64,000 bases of DNA from Actinomyces sp. oral taxon 170 str. F0386 (GTDB lineage Bacteria > Actinomycetota > Actinomycetes > Actinomycetales > Actinomycetaceae): assembly GCF_000195595.1 (NCBI RefSeq), contig NZ_GL882573.1, positions 275,695 to 339,694 on the forward strand, read 5' to 3'. Positions within the stretch are counted from its first letter, which is position 1; each line of letters begins with the position of its first letter. The notes beneath the pieces were generated by a model, which saw only the letters and a program-made list of their open reading frames with translations, did no database searches and was not told where the DNA came from. Both the position numbers and the translations under genes were made by a program. Positions 44,607 to 54,195 of this stretch are shown here, one piece after another.

Positions 44607-45494
44607 ATGAGTCAGCCGCCGGTCAACGATCGCTACGGTCGGCCAGTCCAGCCCGGTCAGTCCGCCCAGTACGGCTATCCGGCTCAGCAGAACCAGTACG
44701 GTCGGACGGGTCGGGGCGGCTACAGCCAGCAGAACTATGGTCAGCCCGCCCAACCGATCCAGTATGGCCAGGGCGGAACCGGCCGACCGGGCTATGTTCC
44801 GTCGGGTTACGGTGCTCCGGGTGGTTCGCAGCCGTCGTCGGCCCCGCAGGCCGGTTACCAGCCCTCCCGGCTCGGCCCGATCCCTGTCCAGCAGGACCGA
44901 CTGGTGCTCAAGCCTACGGCGACGACCGCCGGCCGCATCCAGTTTCTCGTGGGCGGCGGCTTCGCGCTGGTGTGCCTGGCCGGAGCGGTCTGGAACCTCA
45001 TTTATCTCGGAGACGAGGGCACGGTCGGCGCGTTCTTCATCCTGCTGCTCATCGGGCTGTCCCTGCTGCTCGGCATTCTGTTCCTCATGTCGGTGCGCAC
45101 GGTGCTCGACGCCACCGGCATCCACCTGGGGGGCAGTGGCAGAGGCCGTGACATCCCCTGGCCCCGGTCGCGCACGGGCCTGTTCGTCAAGGTCTCCGGT
45201 GCGCCGGCGGCCATGAGTGCTGCTGCTGGCAGGCCTCGGATTCGTCATGCAGAGGCGCACGTCGTCGACACCGACGGCAAGGCCGTTGCCCTGACCGGGC
45301 TGACATGGTCCGGTATCAGCGGAGAGGCTCTGGAGCGCAAGGGAGCTGCTGAGCTGGACCGCATCTGGGCCTGGGCCGTGGCCCGTGGATACACCCAGGA
45401 GACGGGGGAGTACATCGAGCTCAGCGGCATTCTCGGCGTTCAGCAGGGACTCCGGGAGAGGCAGGAGCGCCGTCAGGGCCTGAGTCGTCCTTGA
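44607..45494 (+). CDS. Membrane protein with Tyr/Gln/Gly-rich N-terminus
   Basis: 295 residues. About 90 residues of Gly/Gln/Tyr/Pro-rich low complexity precede two membrane helices (about 112-133 and 139-162). A cytoplasmic C-terminal part of about 125 residues follows, with the look of a membrane-anchored PH-like domain (GIHLGGSGRGRDIPWPRSR, DGKAVALTGL). TTGAGGAAAA precedes ATG 44607. No enzyme motif; function unknown. Confidence 0.7.
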   Translation: MSQPPVNDRYGRPVQPGQSAQYGYPAQQNQYGRTGRGGYSQQNYGQPAQPIQYGQGGTGRPGYVPSGYGAPGGSQPSSAPQAGYQPSRLGPIPVQQDRLVLKPTATTAGRIQFLVGGGFALVCLAGAVWNLIYLGDEGTVGAFFILLLIGLSLLLGILFLMSVRTVLDATGIHLGGSGRGRDIPWPRSRTGLFVKVSGAPAAMSAAAGRPRIRHAEAHVVDTDGKAVALTGLTWSGISGEALERKGAAELDRIWAWAVARGYTQETGEYIELSGILGVQQGLRERQERRQGLSRP

Positions 45495-45649
45495 GCAGAT
45501 GGGGCGCTCTCGAGGTGGAGGTCCGCGATCCGTCGAGGTCCCGTGCGGTCGCAGGGTAGGGCTCGACTTCGTACCCCAGACCCTACGAACTCGAGGTCTA
45601 CGGTACGACCACGTGCTCCGGCGGCTGCGGCTCAGCGGCTGACGGCGAG

Positions 45650-46657
45650 GTGATCGGGCTCGTCCAGGCGGCTGCCGCTACGGTGGGCACCGTGCCCGTC
45701 CGATCAACCCCTCAACACGCGCATGCCGAGACACCCTCTGACTCGGATGACCCCTCGGTGCAGACGGTCCTTGCCTGGTACGACGCCCACGCCCGTGACC
45801 TGCCATGGCGTCGCCCCGGCACGACGCCGTGGGAGGTCCTCGTCTCGGAGGTCATGAGCCAGCAGACCCCGGTCGCCCGCGTCGTCCCCGCCTGGCGGGA
45901 GTGGATGCGGCGCTGGCCCGGGCCCACCGAGCTCGCCCGGGCTCCCATCGCCGAGGTGCTGCGGGTCTGGGGGCGTCTGGGCTACCCGCGCCGCGCCCTG
46001 CGGCTCATCGAGTGCGCCCGCAGCGTCGTCGAGCAGCACGACGGCGTCCTGCCCGACGACCTCGATGCCCTCCTGGCCCTGCCCGGGGTGGGGGAGTACA
46101 CGGCCGGTGCGGTCCTCGCCTTCGCCCACGGCCGCCGTGCCCTCGTGCTGGACACGAACGTCCGTCGGGTCCTGGCGCGCGCCGTCGCCGGCCAGGCCCT
46201 GCCGGCACCCAGCCTCAACCGGACCGAGCGCGAGCGGGCGCTGCACCTGCTGCCCGACGACGACTCCACCGCCGCCCACTGGTCGGTGGCCGTCATGGAG
46301 CTCGGCGCCCTGGTGTGCACCGCCCGCGAACCGAACTGCGGCGTCTGCCCGTGGGAGGTGAGCTGTGCCTGGCTCGCAGCCGGCCGGCCGGCGGACGTTC
46401 ATGCGGGCCGACGCCGTACCCAGGCCTGGCGCGGCACTGACCGCCAGGCCCGTGGCCTGATCATGGCCCGCCTACGGGAGGTCGCCGACGGACAGCCCGT
46501 GGAGGCCGGAGAGCTGAAGGCCTGCGCCGCCCGAGCGGGGCTGAGCGGTACCGGTGGTGCCCCCGACCCCGATCAGCCCGGGCGCGCCCTGACCACCCTC
46601 CTGACCGATGGGCTCATCGCCACCGACGATGACGGCGCCACCTACCGGCTTCCCTAG
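45650..46657 (+). CDS. mutY: A/G-specific adenine glycosylase
   Basis: 335 residues. Endonuclease III-type fold with VSEVMSQQTPVARV (catalytic Glu67), helix-hairpin-helix LPGVGEYTAGA (144-154), catalytic Asp168 in VLDTNVRRV and the [4Fe-4S] cluster C-x6-C-x2-C-x5-C (Cys223, 230, 233, 239). It removes A mispaired with 8-oxoguanine. The C-terminal NUDIX-like recognition domain is missing, as in many actinobacterial MutY proteins. Start GTG 45650 is uncertain; GTG 45692 is another choice. Confidence 0.9.
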   Translation: MIGLVQAAAATVGTVPVRSTPQHAHAETPSDSDDPSVQTVLAWYDAHARDLPWRRPGTTPWEVLVSEVMSQQTPVARVVPAWREWMRRWPGPTELARAPIAEVLRVWGRLGYPRRALRLIECARSVVEQHDGVLPDDLDALLALPGVGEYTAGAVLAFAHGRRALVLDTNVRRVLARAVAGQALPAPSLNRTERERALHLLPDDDSTAAHWSVAVMELGALVCTAREPNCGVCPWEVSCAWLAAGRPADVHAGRRRTQAWRGTDRQARGLIMARLREVADGQPVEAGELKACAARAGLSGTGGAPDPDQPGRALTTLLTDGLIATDDDGATYRLP

Positions 46658-46676
46658 CTGGGTCCTTCATCACCGA

Positions 46677-46737
46677 GCCGGGCACTTCTCGCCTACCCCG
46701 ACAGAAATTCTGTCGGTCTCGGCGAAACGTGCCCGGC
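46677..46737. terminator. Nested inverted repeat after mutY
   Basis: Outer arms GCCGGGCAC (46677-46685) and GTGCCCGGC (46729-46737) enclose TCTCGCC/GGCGA-like middle arms and an inner CCGACAG/CTGTCGG with loop AAATT. It could form a 60-base cruciform or a strong terminator, 20 bases after the stop. Confidence 0.75.
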
Positions 46738-46875
46738 CCGACGGTGGTGAGCGGGGCGGGTGATGGGTGCAGGGCGTGTCGCGTGTGCGGACCTCGACAA
46801 AGGTCTGTGGATCGCTGCCCCGCCCGGGCGGGGCGCTCACGGCTATCGGGGCGCTCCGCCGGTAAAGTCGTGGCC

Positions 46876-48207
46876 ATGGCCAAAGGACGCGGACGCAGTC
46901 ATGGGGAAAGCGCAGGACGACGAGGCTCGGCCCGTCGCGGCGCGGGCTCCTCCGGCCGCTCGTCCTCGGGATCCCAGTCCCGGCCCCACCGGCAGGGCGG
47001 CGGTGGGCCCAAGGGTCGTTCCGGCACCGGTCATGCCTCTTCATCCCATGGCGGCGCGGCCAAGTCCCACCAGGCCAGGAATGCCGGTTCCCAGGGCAAG
47101 GGGCGAGAGGGCCGCGCCTCCGGCGCCAAGCTGACCGGACACCCCCTGCACTCGGGGCGATCGGGCCGGCCTTCCGGTGGAGGATCGGGGAAGCCCTCTC
47201 AGGACGGCAAGGCCCGGGGGGCGCGCACGGGACAGTCCGGTAGGAGTCAGCGCTTCCAGAATGCCCAGGGCGCTCAGAGCCCCTCAGCCGCGCGCTCGCG
47301 GCAGGCCGCCCCCGGGACCGCTCGCTCGGCCCGGACGAGCTCGACGCAGGCCGGCCACTCCGGTCATCGTCGTCATGGCTGGGGCAAGGGCGCCCAGTGG
47401 GCCCACATCGGCGGCGGGCGGCTCACCGGCGCCCCCGACTCGATCCCTGACGGCCCGGATCAGCCCCGCAGCGGAAGGCTGCGCAAGCCGATCCCGCCCC
47501 AGCCCCGCTACGGCTTGCGTCGCACGCTGGTCCTCGGCGGTGCGCTGCTGTTCCTCCTACTGGTCGTGGTGGCCATCATCGTCGGATACTTCTGGGTGCG
47601 CGGCACCATCCGCACCCAGGACGAGGAACGCGCCGCTGCCCAGGTGCACACCGTCTACCCCACGCCGGGGGCATGCGATCCCGCGTCCCTGTCGAATACC
47701 GTCAACGCCCCGGAGTCCGTGGGTGTGGGGGCCGGGGCGACCTTCTCCATCTCCCTGGTCAACAACGGCTCGGCGCCCTGCCTGCTCGACGCCGGCAGCC
47801 AGGCCGTGGGGGTACGGGTTTCCTCGGGCACTCAGCAGGTGTGGGACTCCCTCACCTGCCCGGTGGGTCAGGCCGAGCGCGCCCTTCTCCTGCCTCCGGG
47901 GCAGACCGCGGAGGTCAGCGTGACCTGGAACGGGAACGCGGCCACCTCCGACTGCGCTGTCGCCACCGCCGCACCGGTCTCACCGGCCAGCGCCTCGGCA
48001 TCCTCCACACCGAACGGTGACGCGAGCGCGCAGGCCTCCGACCAGGTATCGGCCGACCCGAGTGCGACCGGCGGCTCCTCAGCGAGTGCCTCGGCCGGCC
48101 AGACGCAAACCGCCCCCGGGAGCGCTGCCGGAGCGGGAACCTATCGCTTCCACTTCGTCATGGGAGGCAAGGACCTGACCGAGGACCGGGTCTTCGTCGT
48201 CGGCTGA
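46876..48207 (+). CDS. Single-span membrane protein with basic low-complexity N-terminus
   Basis: 443 residues. The first 210 are Ser/Gly/Arg/Lys/His-rich, strongly basic and probably disordered. One membrane helix follows (about 218-241, LVLGGALLFLLLVVVAIIVGYF), then an extracellular domain with Cys pairs (ACDPASL, PCLLDAG, LTCPVG, DCAVAT) in a beta-sandwich style, interrupted by a Ser/Ala-rich linker. The layout resembles cell-division or cell-wall-associated anchored proteins; no family was recognised. A GTG at 46870 is an alternative start. Confidence 0.72.
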   Translation: MAKGRGRSHGESAGRRGSARRGAGSSGRSSSGSQSRPHRQGGGGPKGRSGTGHASSSHGGAAKSHQARNAGSQGKGREGRASGAKLTGHPLHSGRSGRPSGGGSGKPSQDGKARGARTGQSGRSQRFQNAQGAQSPSAARSRQAAPGTARSARTSSTQAGHSGHRRHGWGKGAQWAHIGGGRLTGAPDSIPDGPDQPRSGRLRKPIPPQPRYGLRRTLVLGGALLFLLLVVVAIIVGYFWVRGTIRTQDEERAAAQVHTVYPTPGACDPASLSNTVNAPESVGVGAGATFSISLVNNGSAPCLLDAGSQAVGVRVSSGTQQVWDSLTCPVGQAERALLLPPGQTAEVSVTWNGNAATSDCAVATAAPVSPASASASSTPNGDASAQASDQVSADPSATGGSSASASAGQTQTAPGSAAGAGTYRFHFVMGGKDLTEDRVFVVG

Positions 48208-48265
48208 CGTGGACCGGCCCAAGGAGGCGCCAGGGCCGTTCGACGGGGGGACGGTGCCGGTGGGC

Positions 48266-49336
48266 TCAGGAGTAGCGCTCGACGACGGAGATCTCCGCCA
48301 GCCGCGACAACCCGTCTCGTAGGGTCCGGGCCCTCTGGGCGCCGACGCCCTCGACCGCCTCGAGCTCCTCGATGGTGGCGCCCAGAACCCCCTGCAGGGA
48401 TCCCCACTGCTCGACGACGGCGCGCGCCGTCACCACGGGCAGACGAGGGATCTTGGACAGGATCCGCAGACCGCGCGGGGAGACCTGGGCGTCCAGGTCC
48501 TGGCCGTCGATGCCGCCCAGGCCCATGGAGCGTGCCACCATCGCCAGGTCCAGGAGTGCGGGGGAGCCCACCCACTTCAGACGCGCGTCCACGGTGGCGG
48601 TGTCCAGTCCCTCGGGCAGGTAGTCCTCCAGGAGGAAGCCGTGCTCGGCGAGCAGGCCCCGGGTGAGCTCCTCGACCTGGAGCGCCAGGAGGCGCCCGTC
48701 GGTGCCGAGCTCAAGCACGTAGGAGTCGATGTCGGCGGAGATGCGCCGGACCATCTCCATGAGCTGGAGCACTGAGGTGACGTCTCGGACGGTGACGAGG
48801 TCCTCGATCTCCAGGGAGTCCAGGCCGGCGGAGGTCTGGTCGAGACGGGCCTTGTAACGTTCGAGGGCGGACAGGGCCTGGTTGGCGCTGGCCAGGATCG
48901 ACTCGCTGGGCTCCAGGACGTGGCGCTTGCCATCCACGTACAGGGAGATGATCCGCATCGACTGGCTCACGGAGATGACCGGGTAGCCGGTCTGGCGGGC
49001 CACGCGCTCGGCGGTGCGGTGACGCATACCCGTCTCCGAGGTCTGGATGGAGGCGTTGGGCAGGAGCTGGACGTTGGCGCGCCGGATCCGGGCAGTGTCC
49101 ATGTCCACGACGACACCGCCGTCCATCTTGGCCAGCTCGCGCAGCCTGGCCGCGGAGAGCTCGACGTCCAGGTGGAAGCCGCCCGAGGAGATGGCCTCGA
49201 CCACCGGGTCGAAGCCCAGCACGATGATCGCGCCGGTACGACCGCGCAGGATCCGCTCCAGGCCGTCACGCAGGACGGTGCCGGGAGCGACGAGCGCAAG
49301 CGTCTCGTGCAGCTGGCCAGCGGCCTCGATCATCAT
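48266..49336 (-). CDS. disA: DNA integrity scanning diadenylate cyclase
   Basis: 356 residues. The N-terminal DAC domain has DGG (Asp72-Gly73-Gly74) where the usual motif is DGA, and the intact RHR (105-107, GMRHRTAER). A helical spine and C-terminal helix-hairpin-helix (VEGVGAQRARTLR) follow. It makes c-di-AMP while scanning DNA for branches or lesions. AGGAG lies four bases before the first of two ATGs. It lies 341 bases downstream of radA on the same strand, the conserved pairing. Confidence 0.93.
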   Translation of the reverse strand: MMIEAAGQLHETLALVAPGTVLRDGLERILRGRTGAIIVLGFDPVVEAISSGGFHLDVELSAARLRELAKMDGGVVVDMDTARIRRANVQLLPNASIQTSETGMRHRTAERVARQTGYPVISVSQSMRIISLYVDGKRHVLEPSESILASANQALSALERYKARLDQTSAGLDSLEIEDLVTVRDVTSVLQLMEMVRRISADIDSYVLELGTDGRLLALQVEELTRGLLAEHGFLLEDYLPEGLDTATVDARLKWVGSPALLDLAMVARSMGLGGIDGQDLDAQVSPRGLRILSKIPRLPVVTARAVVEQWGSLQGVLGATIEELEAVEGVGAQRARTLRDGLSRLAEISVVERYS

Positions 49337-49677
49337 CTCTCCTGATCTCGCGGTGTCCTGAGGAGGGACGCGCACTGTCCGTGTTCGCCGGGGTGGGGCT
49401 GCTCGCTCCAGACCGTCTGGCCCGGCGCCATATGGTTGAGCGCGCACGCACCGGTGCTCACGGCCCCATGGTATCGGCAGGCGGGTCACCTCTCGGAGAG
49501 GGCCTTCCCACACTGGACCGCTTGGTCTGTTGGGAGCGCGTGTCTGCGCAGGTGGGCGAGATTGACCGCCGCCGTAGGACCATGGCGTCAGCACTGTCAA
49601 CGTGTGTCGATGACGTCAACGCTCACCGCTCCCACCATCATCATGGGCGGCTTTCCGCCCCGGCCCTTTCCACGGTC
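49337..49677. other. Gene-free region between radA and disA
   Basis: 341 bases. On the minus strand two CGTTGAC repeats lie near 49598-49626, including TTGACA (-35-like), but no good -10 follows at proper spacing. No gene or hairpin was recognised. Confidence 0.35.
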
Positions 49678-51102
49678 TCAGCCGCGCGGCAGCGCCGCCC
49701 CCATGGCCTCACCCACGTGAGCGACCGGCAGGACCTGCATCCCGGCGATCTCGCGCAGCTCGGCGGAGCCGGCCAGTGGCACGATCGCCCGGTCGAAGCC
49801 GAGCCGTGATGCCTCCGCCAGCCGCCGTTGGATGCCAACGGTGGCACGCACCTCACCGGTGAGCCCCACCTCTCCGAAGGCCACGAGCCCGGCGGGCGTG
49901 GGCAGGTTGCGTGCGGCCGAGACCACGGAGATGGCCACGGCCAGGTCCGTGGCCGGCTCGACGGCGCGGGCCCCGCCCACGGTGGAGACGTAGACGTCCG
50001 TGCTGGAGGTGTCCACCCGCAACCGGGCGCTGAGTACCGCCAGGGCCATGGCCGTGCGCGAGTGGTCAACCCCGGAGGTGGTGCGCCGCGGCGAGCCGGC
50101 ATTCGTGGATGCCACGAGCGCCTGGATCTCCACCGGCATGGGGCGGCGCCCCTCCAGGGTGACGGTGGCGCAGGTGCCCGGCACCTCGGAGCGGGCGGCG
50201 GACAGGAACAGCCCCGAGGGGTCCGCCAGCCCCACGATGCCCCGCTCTCCCAGGTCGAAGCAGCCGACCTCGTCGGTTGGGCCGTAACGGTTCTTGACGG
50301 CCCGCAGCAGTCGCAGGCGGGCGTGGCGGTCTCCCTCGAACTGGGTGACGACGTCCACCAGGTGCTCCAGGACCCGGGGGCCGGCGATCCCGCCGTCCTT
50401 AGTCACGTGCCCCACGAGCAGTACCGGGATATTGCGTTCCTTGGCCACAGCGATAAGTGCACCGGCCACGGCCCGGACCTGGGTGACGCCCCCGGCGCTG
50501 CCCTCGACCTGTGCCGAGGCGATGGTCTGGACCGAGTCCACCACCAGCAGGGACGGCTCTGCCCCCTCCACGTGCCCCAGCAGGGCCCCGAGCTCGGTCT
50601 CCGCGGCCAGGAGCAGCCCGGGGTCCAGGGCGTCGATGCGCTCGGCCCGCAGCCGCACCTGTGAGGCCGACTCCTCGCCGGTGACGTAGAGGACCGGCCC
50701 GTCCCCGCGCTCGCGCGCCACTGCAGCGGCCTTCGCGGCGACGTCGAGCAGCAGCGTGGACTTGCCGACGCCGGGCTCACCGGCGAGCAGCACGACGGCG
50801 CCCGGCACGATCCCACCACCCAGGACCCGGTCCAGCTCACCCACGCCGGTGGGGTGGGCCCTGGCCTCGGTGGCGCTGACCTCCTCGATGGGACGGGCGG
50901 CCACCGCCGGGTGCACGGCGCCGGCGGTGGCCAGGACGCTTCCGCCGGCGCCCCCACCCGGGGCGCCGGCGGACTGGACCTCCTCCAAGGTTCCCCATTC
51001 CCGGCACTCCCGGCACTGGCCCATCCACTTGGGACTGGACCAGCCGCACTCGGTGCAGCGGTAGGAGACCTTGGGGGCCTTGAGACTCTTCGGTGCGGGC
51101 AT
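49678..51102 (-). CDS. radA: DNA repair protein RadA
   Basis: 474 residues. Zinc finger CTEC-x10-CREC (Cys16, 19, 30, 33), RecA-like ATPase with Walker A GEPGVGKS (108-115), the RadA-specific KNRYG (270-274, usually KNRFG) and a C-terminal Lon-like domain. It helps branch migration and processing of recombination intermediates. ATG 51102; ribosome site weak. Upstream of disA. Confidence 0.93.
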   Translation of the reverse strand: MPAPKSLKAPKVSYRCTECGWSSPKWMGQCRECREWGTLEEVQSAGAPGGGAGGSVLATAGAVHPAVAARPIEEVSATEARAHPTGVGELDRVLGGGIVPGAVVLLAGEPGVGKSTLLLDVAAKAAAVARERGDGPVLYVTGEESASQVRLRAERIDALDPGLLLAAETELGALLGHVEGAEPSLLVVDSVQTIASAQVEGSAGGVTQVRAVAGALIAVAKERNIPVLLVGHVTKDGGIAGPRVLEHLVDVVTQFEGDRHARLRLLRAVKNRYGPTDEVGCFDLGERGIVGLADPSGLFLSAARSEVPGTCATVTLEGRRPMPVEIQALVASTNAGSPRRTTSGVDHSRTAMALAVLSARLRVDTSSTDVYVSTVGGARAVEPATDLAVAISVVSAARNLPTPAGLVAFGEVGLTGEVRATVGIQRRLAEASRLGFDRAIVPLAGSAELREIAGMQVLPVAHVGEAMGAALPRG

Positions 51103-51164
51103 GAACGGAGCGTATCGGGCCCCACCGACATCTAATCGGGCATCTACTCGGCGCCTGCCGCGAC

Positions 51165-51683
51165 TCAGTAGCCGACCGGGCCGGTCTGCCCCGGCTGCCC
51201 TCCCTGACCGTAGGGCTGCTGCGGCTGGCCGTGCGGGGCCTGCTGCGGTGCGCCGGGAGCCGTCTGCTGACCGGGCATCTGGCCGTAGCCGGTGCTCTGC
51301 GGTGCCACCGGCTGGGCGGCCGGCTGCCCGTAGGGCTGGCCGTAGCCCTGCTGTGCGGGGGTCGCACCCGGATAGGGCTGGTACTGGGGGGCCACGTGGC
51401 CGGGCACCAGGTGGGGAGACTTCTTGGCCAGGGCCGCGTCGGCGAACCGCCCGATCGCCAGAGCGCCGACAACGGGAAGAATGAAGACCAGGTAGGGGAT
51501 GCGCACCGTCCCCTCGGCGTTCGTGATGATCCCGATGTAGATCGCGATATCGATGACGACGCCGATCACGACCATGACGGTCATGATGAGGTAGTAGTAG
51601 CGCGTGCGCAGAGGCTGCTCCTCGCCGGAGTCGTTGCTGTCAGGGATCTGGGGGGTGTTCTGGGCGGGTAGCTGTGCGCTCAT
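51165..51683 (-). CDS. Small two-span membrane protein with Gln/Pro/Gly-rich tail
   Basis: 172 residues. Polar N-terminus, two membrane helices (about 33-52 and 62-84) and a Pro/Gln/Gly/Tyr-rich tail of about 85 residues containing GYGQPYGQP-like repeats. Such tails occur in actinobacterial cell-envelope proteins; no function recognised. Start ATG 51683, with AAAGG upstream. Confidence 0.65.
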   Translation of the reverse strand: MSAQLPAQNTPQIPDSNDSGEEQPLRTRYYYLIMTVMVVIGVVIDIAIYIGIITNAEGTVRIPYLVFILPVVGALAIGRFADAALAKKSPHLVPGHVAPQYQPYPGATPAQQGYGQPYGQPAAQPVAPQSTGYGQMPGQQTAPGAPQQAPHGQPQQPYGQGGQPGQTGPVGY

Positions 51684-51825
51684 GAGAGACGGCCTTTTCT
51701 GTGTTCGGGGACTGGTACCGCAGTGCGCCGACGGCGCGACCGGACCTAGCGTGCCTAAAATCAGCCGGCACGTCACCTGCTCGACATGGGGAGCGGTATC
51801 CCCGTGACATATATTTCTCGCACAT

Positions 51826-51891
51826 CGAGCCGGGCTCCTCTCACGGTGCTTTCCCAGAGGATCTGGGGCTGGGCAGGAGGAGCCCGGCTCG
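51826..51891. terminator. Branched hairpin after transketolase
   Basis: A 15-bp perfect inverted repeat, CGAGCCGGGCTCCTC (51826-51840) with GAGGAGCCCGGCTCG (51877-51891), encloses a second small stem CCCAGA/TCTGGG (51853-51867). Likely terminator for tkt (stop at 51909). Confidence 0.75.
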
Positions 51892-51908
51892 GTGGTGAGG
51901 GGTGTCCG

Positions 51909-54011
51909 TCAGTCGTGGGTGCGGGCCAGGGCCTGGCGGGCGTGCTGGGCGACGTTGTTGGCGGTGAATCCGTACTCCTTGAACAGGGTGGTGCCGGCGG
52001 CGGAGGTGCCGTAGTGGTCCAGGGAGACGATCTCGCCGGCGTCGCCGACAATCTCGCGCCAGCCCATGGCGATGCCGGCCTCGATGGAGACCTTGGCAGC
52101 GCCGGCCGGCAGCACCTCAGACCGGTAGGCGTCGCCCTGCTGGGCGAACCACTCCAGGCAGGGCGCGGAGACCACCCGGGTGGGCGTGCCCTGCCCCTGG
52201 AGGATGTCACGGGCGGCCACGGCCACACCGACCTCGGATCCGGTGGCCACCAGGACCACCTCGGGGCTGACCTGCCCGCCGCCGGCGTCGGTGGCCTCGG
52301 CCAGGACGTAGGCGCCCCGCCTCACGCCCTCAGCCGCGGCCTGGGCGGAGGCGTTGACGGTGAGGTTCTGGCGCGACAGGACGATGCCGGCCGGCTCGCC
52401 GTGGCGGGCCAGGATCTCGGCCCAGGCGGCGGCGGTCTCGTTGGCGTCCCCGGGGCGCACCACGGCCAGGCCCGGGATGGCGCGCAGCGCCGCCAGGTGC
52501 TCGATCGGCTGGTGGGTGGGGCCGTCCTCGCCCACGCCGATCGAGTCGTGGGACCACACGAAGATCGAGCCGACCCCCATGAGCGCCGCCAGGCGCACGG
52601 CCGGGCGCATGTAGTCGGAGAACACCATGAAGGTGCCACCATAGGGCCGGGTGAGCCCGTCCAGGGCGATCCCGTTGAGGACCGAGCCCATGGCGTGCTC
52701 ACGCACACCGAAGTGGATGGTGCGACCGAAGGGCCCGTCGCCCTCGGCCTGCGCCAGGGATGTGGGCAGGAAGGAGGGCTGCCCGGCCATGGTCGTGTTG
52801 TTCGAGCCGGCCAGGTCCGACGACCCGCCCCACAGCTCGGGCACTACCCCGGCCAGCGCGGCCAGGACCTTCCCCGACGCCGCACGGGTCGCCAGGGACT
52901 GGCCGGTCTCCCACGTCGGCAGGGCCGTCTGGAGGCCCTCGGGCAGGCGGTGGGCCTGAAGGCGCTCCAGCAGCGCGGAGCCCTCGGGGTTGGCCTGCTG
53001 CCAGGCCGCGAAGCGCTCGTCCCAGACCGCTCGGGCGGCCCGAGTATTCTCGGCGGCCCGCTTCCGAGCATGGGCGACGACGTCGTCGGGCAGGATGAAG
53101 GTCTGCTCGGGGTCCAGACTCAGGGCCCGCTTGAGCCCGGCGATCTCCTCACCCCCGAGCTTGGAGCCGTGGGAGGACTCCTGGCCCTGCTTGGTCGGGG
53201 ACGGCCAGGCGATGATGGTGTGCAGACGGATCAGCGACGGACGCTCGGTCTCGGCGCGGGCCGCGACGATCGCCTCGTGCAGCGCCTGGAGGTCCTCCGC
53301 GTAGCCCCCCGAGCCATCCGGGCCGCCGGTGCGCCAGTCGACGTCGAGCACCTGCCACCCGTAGGCCTCGAAACGGGCCGAGACGTCCTCAGTGAAGGCG
53401 ATGTCCGTGTTGCCCTCGATGGAGATGTCGTTGTCGTCGTAGATGGCGATGAGGTTGCCCAGCTGCTGGGTACCGGCCAGGGACGCGGCCTCCGAGCTCA
53501 CTCCCTCCTGCATGCAGCCGTCCCCGAGGATCGTGTAGACGAAGTGGTCGAAGACCGACTCGCCCAGGGGGGTGCCGGCGTCGAGCAGACCGTGCTCGCG
53601 GCGCGCCGCCATCGCCAGGCCCACCGCGTTGGCGAAGCCCGCCCCCAGTGGTCCGGTGGTCGTCTCCACGCCAGCCACCTCACCGAACTCGGGGTGGCCA
53701 GGCAGGCCCGACGGTGAGCGGAAGGCCGTGAATCCCTCCAGGTCGATGTCGTATCCGGCCAGGAACAGCTGGATGTACTGCACCAGTGAGGCGTGCCCGA
53801 TGGACAGGACGAACCTGTCACGCCCCAGCCAGCCCGGGTCGAGCGGGTCGTGGACCATCTCGCGCTGGTAGAGCAGCCACGCCACCCCCGCCAGGGAGAT
53901 CGGCGTGCCGGGGTGGCCCGACCCGGCCTTCTCCACGGCGTCGGCGGCCAGGGCCTTCGACACGGCGACAGCCCGACGGTCGAGGTCGGTGAGCAGCGGC
54001 TCAGCACTCAT
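51909..54011 (-). CDS. tkt: Transketolase
   Basis: 700 residues, three TPP-enzyme domains. GSGHPGTPISLAG, the ThDP-binding GDGCMQEGVSSEAASLAG (about 161-178) with NDNxISI-like DDNDISIEGNT, FGVREHAMG in the Pyr domain and HDSIGVGEDGPTHQP. It moves two-carbon units between pentose and hexose phosphates, taking the D-xylulose-5-P made by the nearby sugar-acid pathway. Start at ATG 54011 with AAGGAG upstream; an earlier start at 54032 is possible. The palindrome at 54137-54150 lies 126 bases upstream, hinting at control by the SorC-type regulator. Confidence 0.95.
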   Translation of the reverse strand: MSAEPLLTDLDRRAVAVSKALAADAVEKAGSGHPGTPISLAGVAWLLYQREMVHDPLDPGWLGRDRFVLSIGHASLVQYIQLFLAGYDIDLEGFTAFRSPSGLPGHPEFGEVAGVETTTGPLGAGFANAVGLAMAARREHGLLDAGTPLGESVFDHFVYTILGDGCMQEGVSSEAASLAGTQQLGNLIAIYDDNDISIEGNTDIAFTEDVSARFEAYGWQVLDVDWRTGGPDGSGGYAEDLQALHEAIVAARAETERPSLIRLHTIIAWPSPTKQGQESSHGSKLGGEEIAGLKRALSLDPEQTFILPDDVVAHARKRAAENTRAARAVWDERFAAWQQANPEGSALLERLQAHRLPEGLQTALPTWETGQSLATRAASGKVLAALAGVVPELWGGSSDLAGSNNTTMAGQPSFLPTSLAQAEGDGPFGRTIHFGVREHAMGSVLNGIALDGLTRPYGGTFMVFSDYMRPAVRLAALMGVGSIFVWSHDSIGVGEDGPTHQPIEHLAALRAIPGLAVVRPGDANETAAAWAEILARHGEPAGIVLSRQNLTVNASAQAAAEGVRRGAYVLAEATDAGGGQVSPEVVLVATGSEVGVAVAARDILQGQGTPTRVVSAPCLEWFAQQGDAYRSEVLPAGAAKVSIEAGIAMGWREIVGDAGEIVSLDHYGTSAAGTTLFKEYGFTANNVAQHARQALARTHD

Positions 54012-54136
54012 AACTGAGGACTCCTTGTGCATGAGGGTGCATATCGCCCGCGACCGCGAGCGCCGTGCTGGCGTTCCTGCGGCCGGGCATCGGGACTGAT
54101 CCTTCCCGCTTCCGCGGGGGCGGGCAAGTACGCAGA

Positions 54137-54150
54137 TGAACGCGTGTTCA
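54137..54150. promoter_or_regulatory. TGAAC-N4-GTTCA operator upstream of tkt
   Basis: TGAAC-GCGT-GTTCA. The same 5-4-5 palindrome occurs at 55243-55256 before the divergent operon. It lies between the regulator stop and tkt start and probably binds the SorC-type regulator at 54196-55155. Confidence 0.6.
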
Positions 54151-54195
54151 GATCAACTCGGATACGCCGCCCGGACTGTTCTCTCCCCGGCGGGT

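Noticed and set aside
49337..49677. c-di-AMP riboswitch considered in front of disA
   Set aside because: No ydaO-like pairing or conserved core could be made out.
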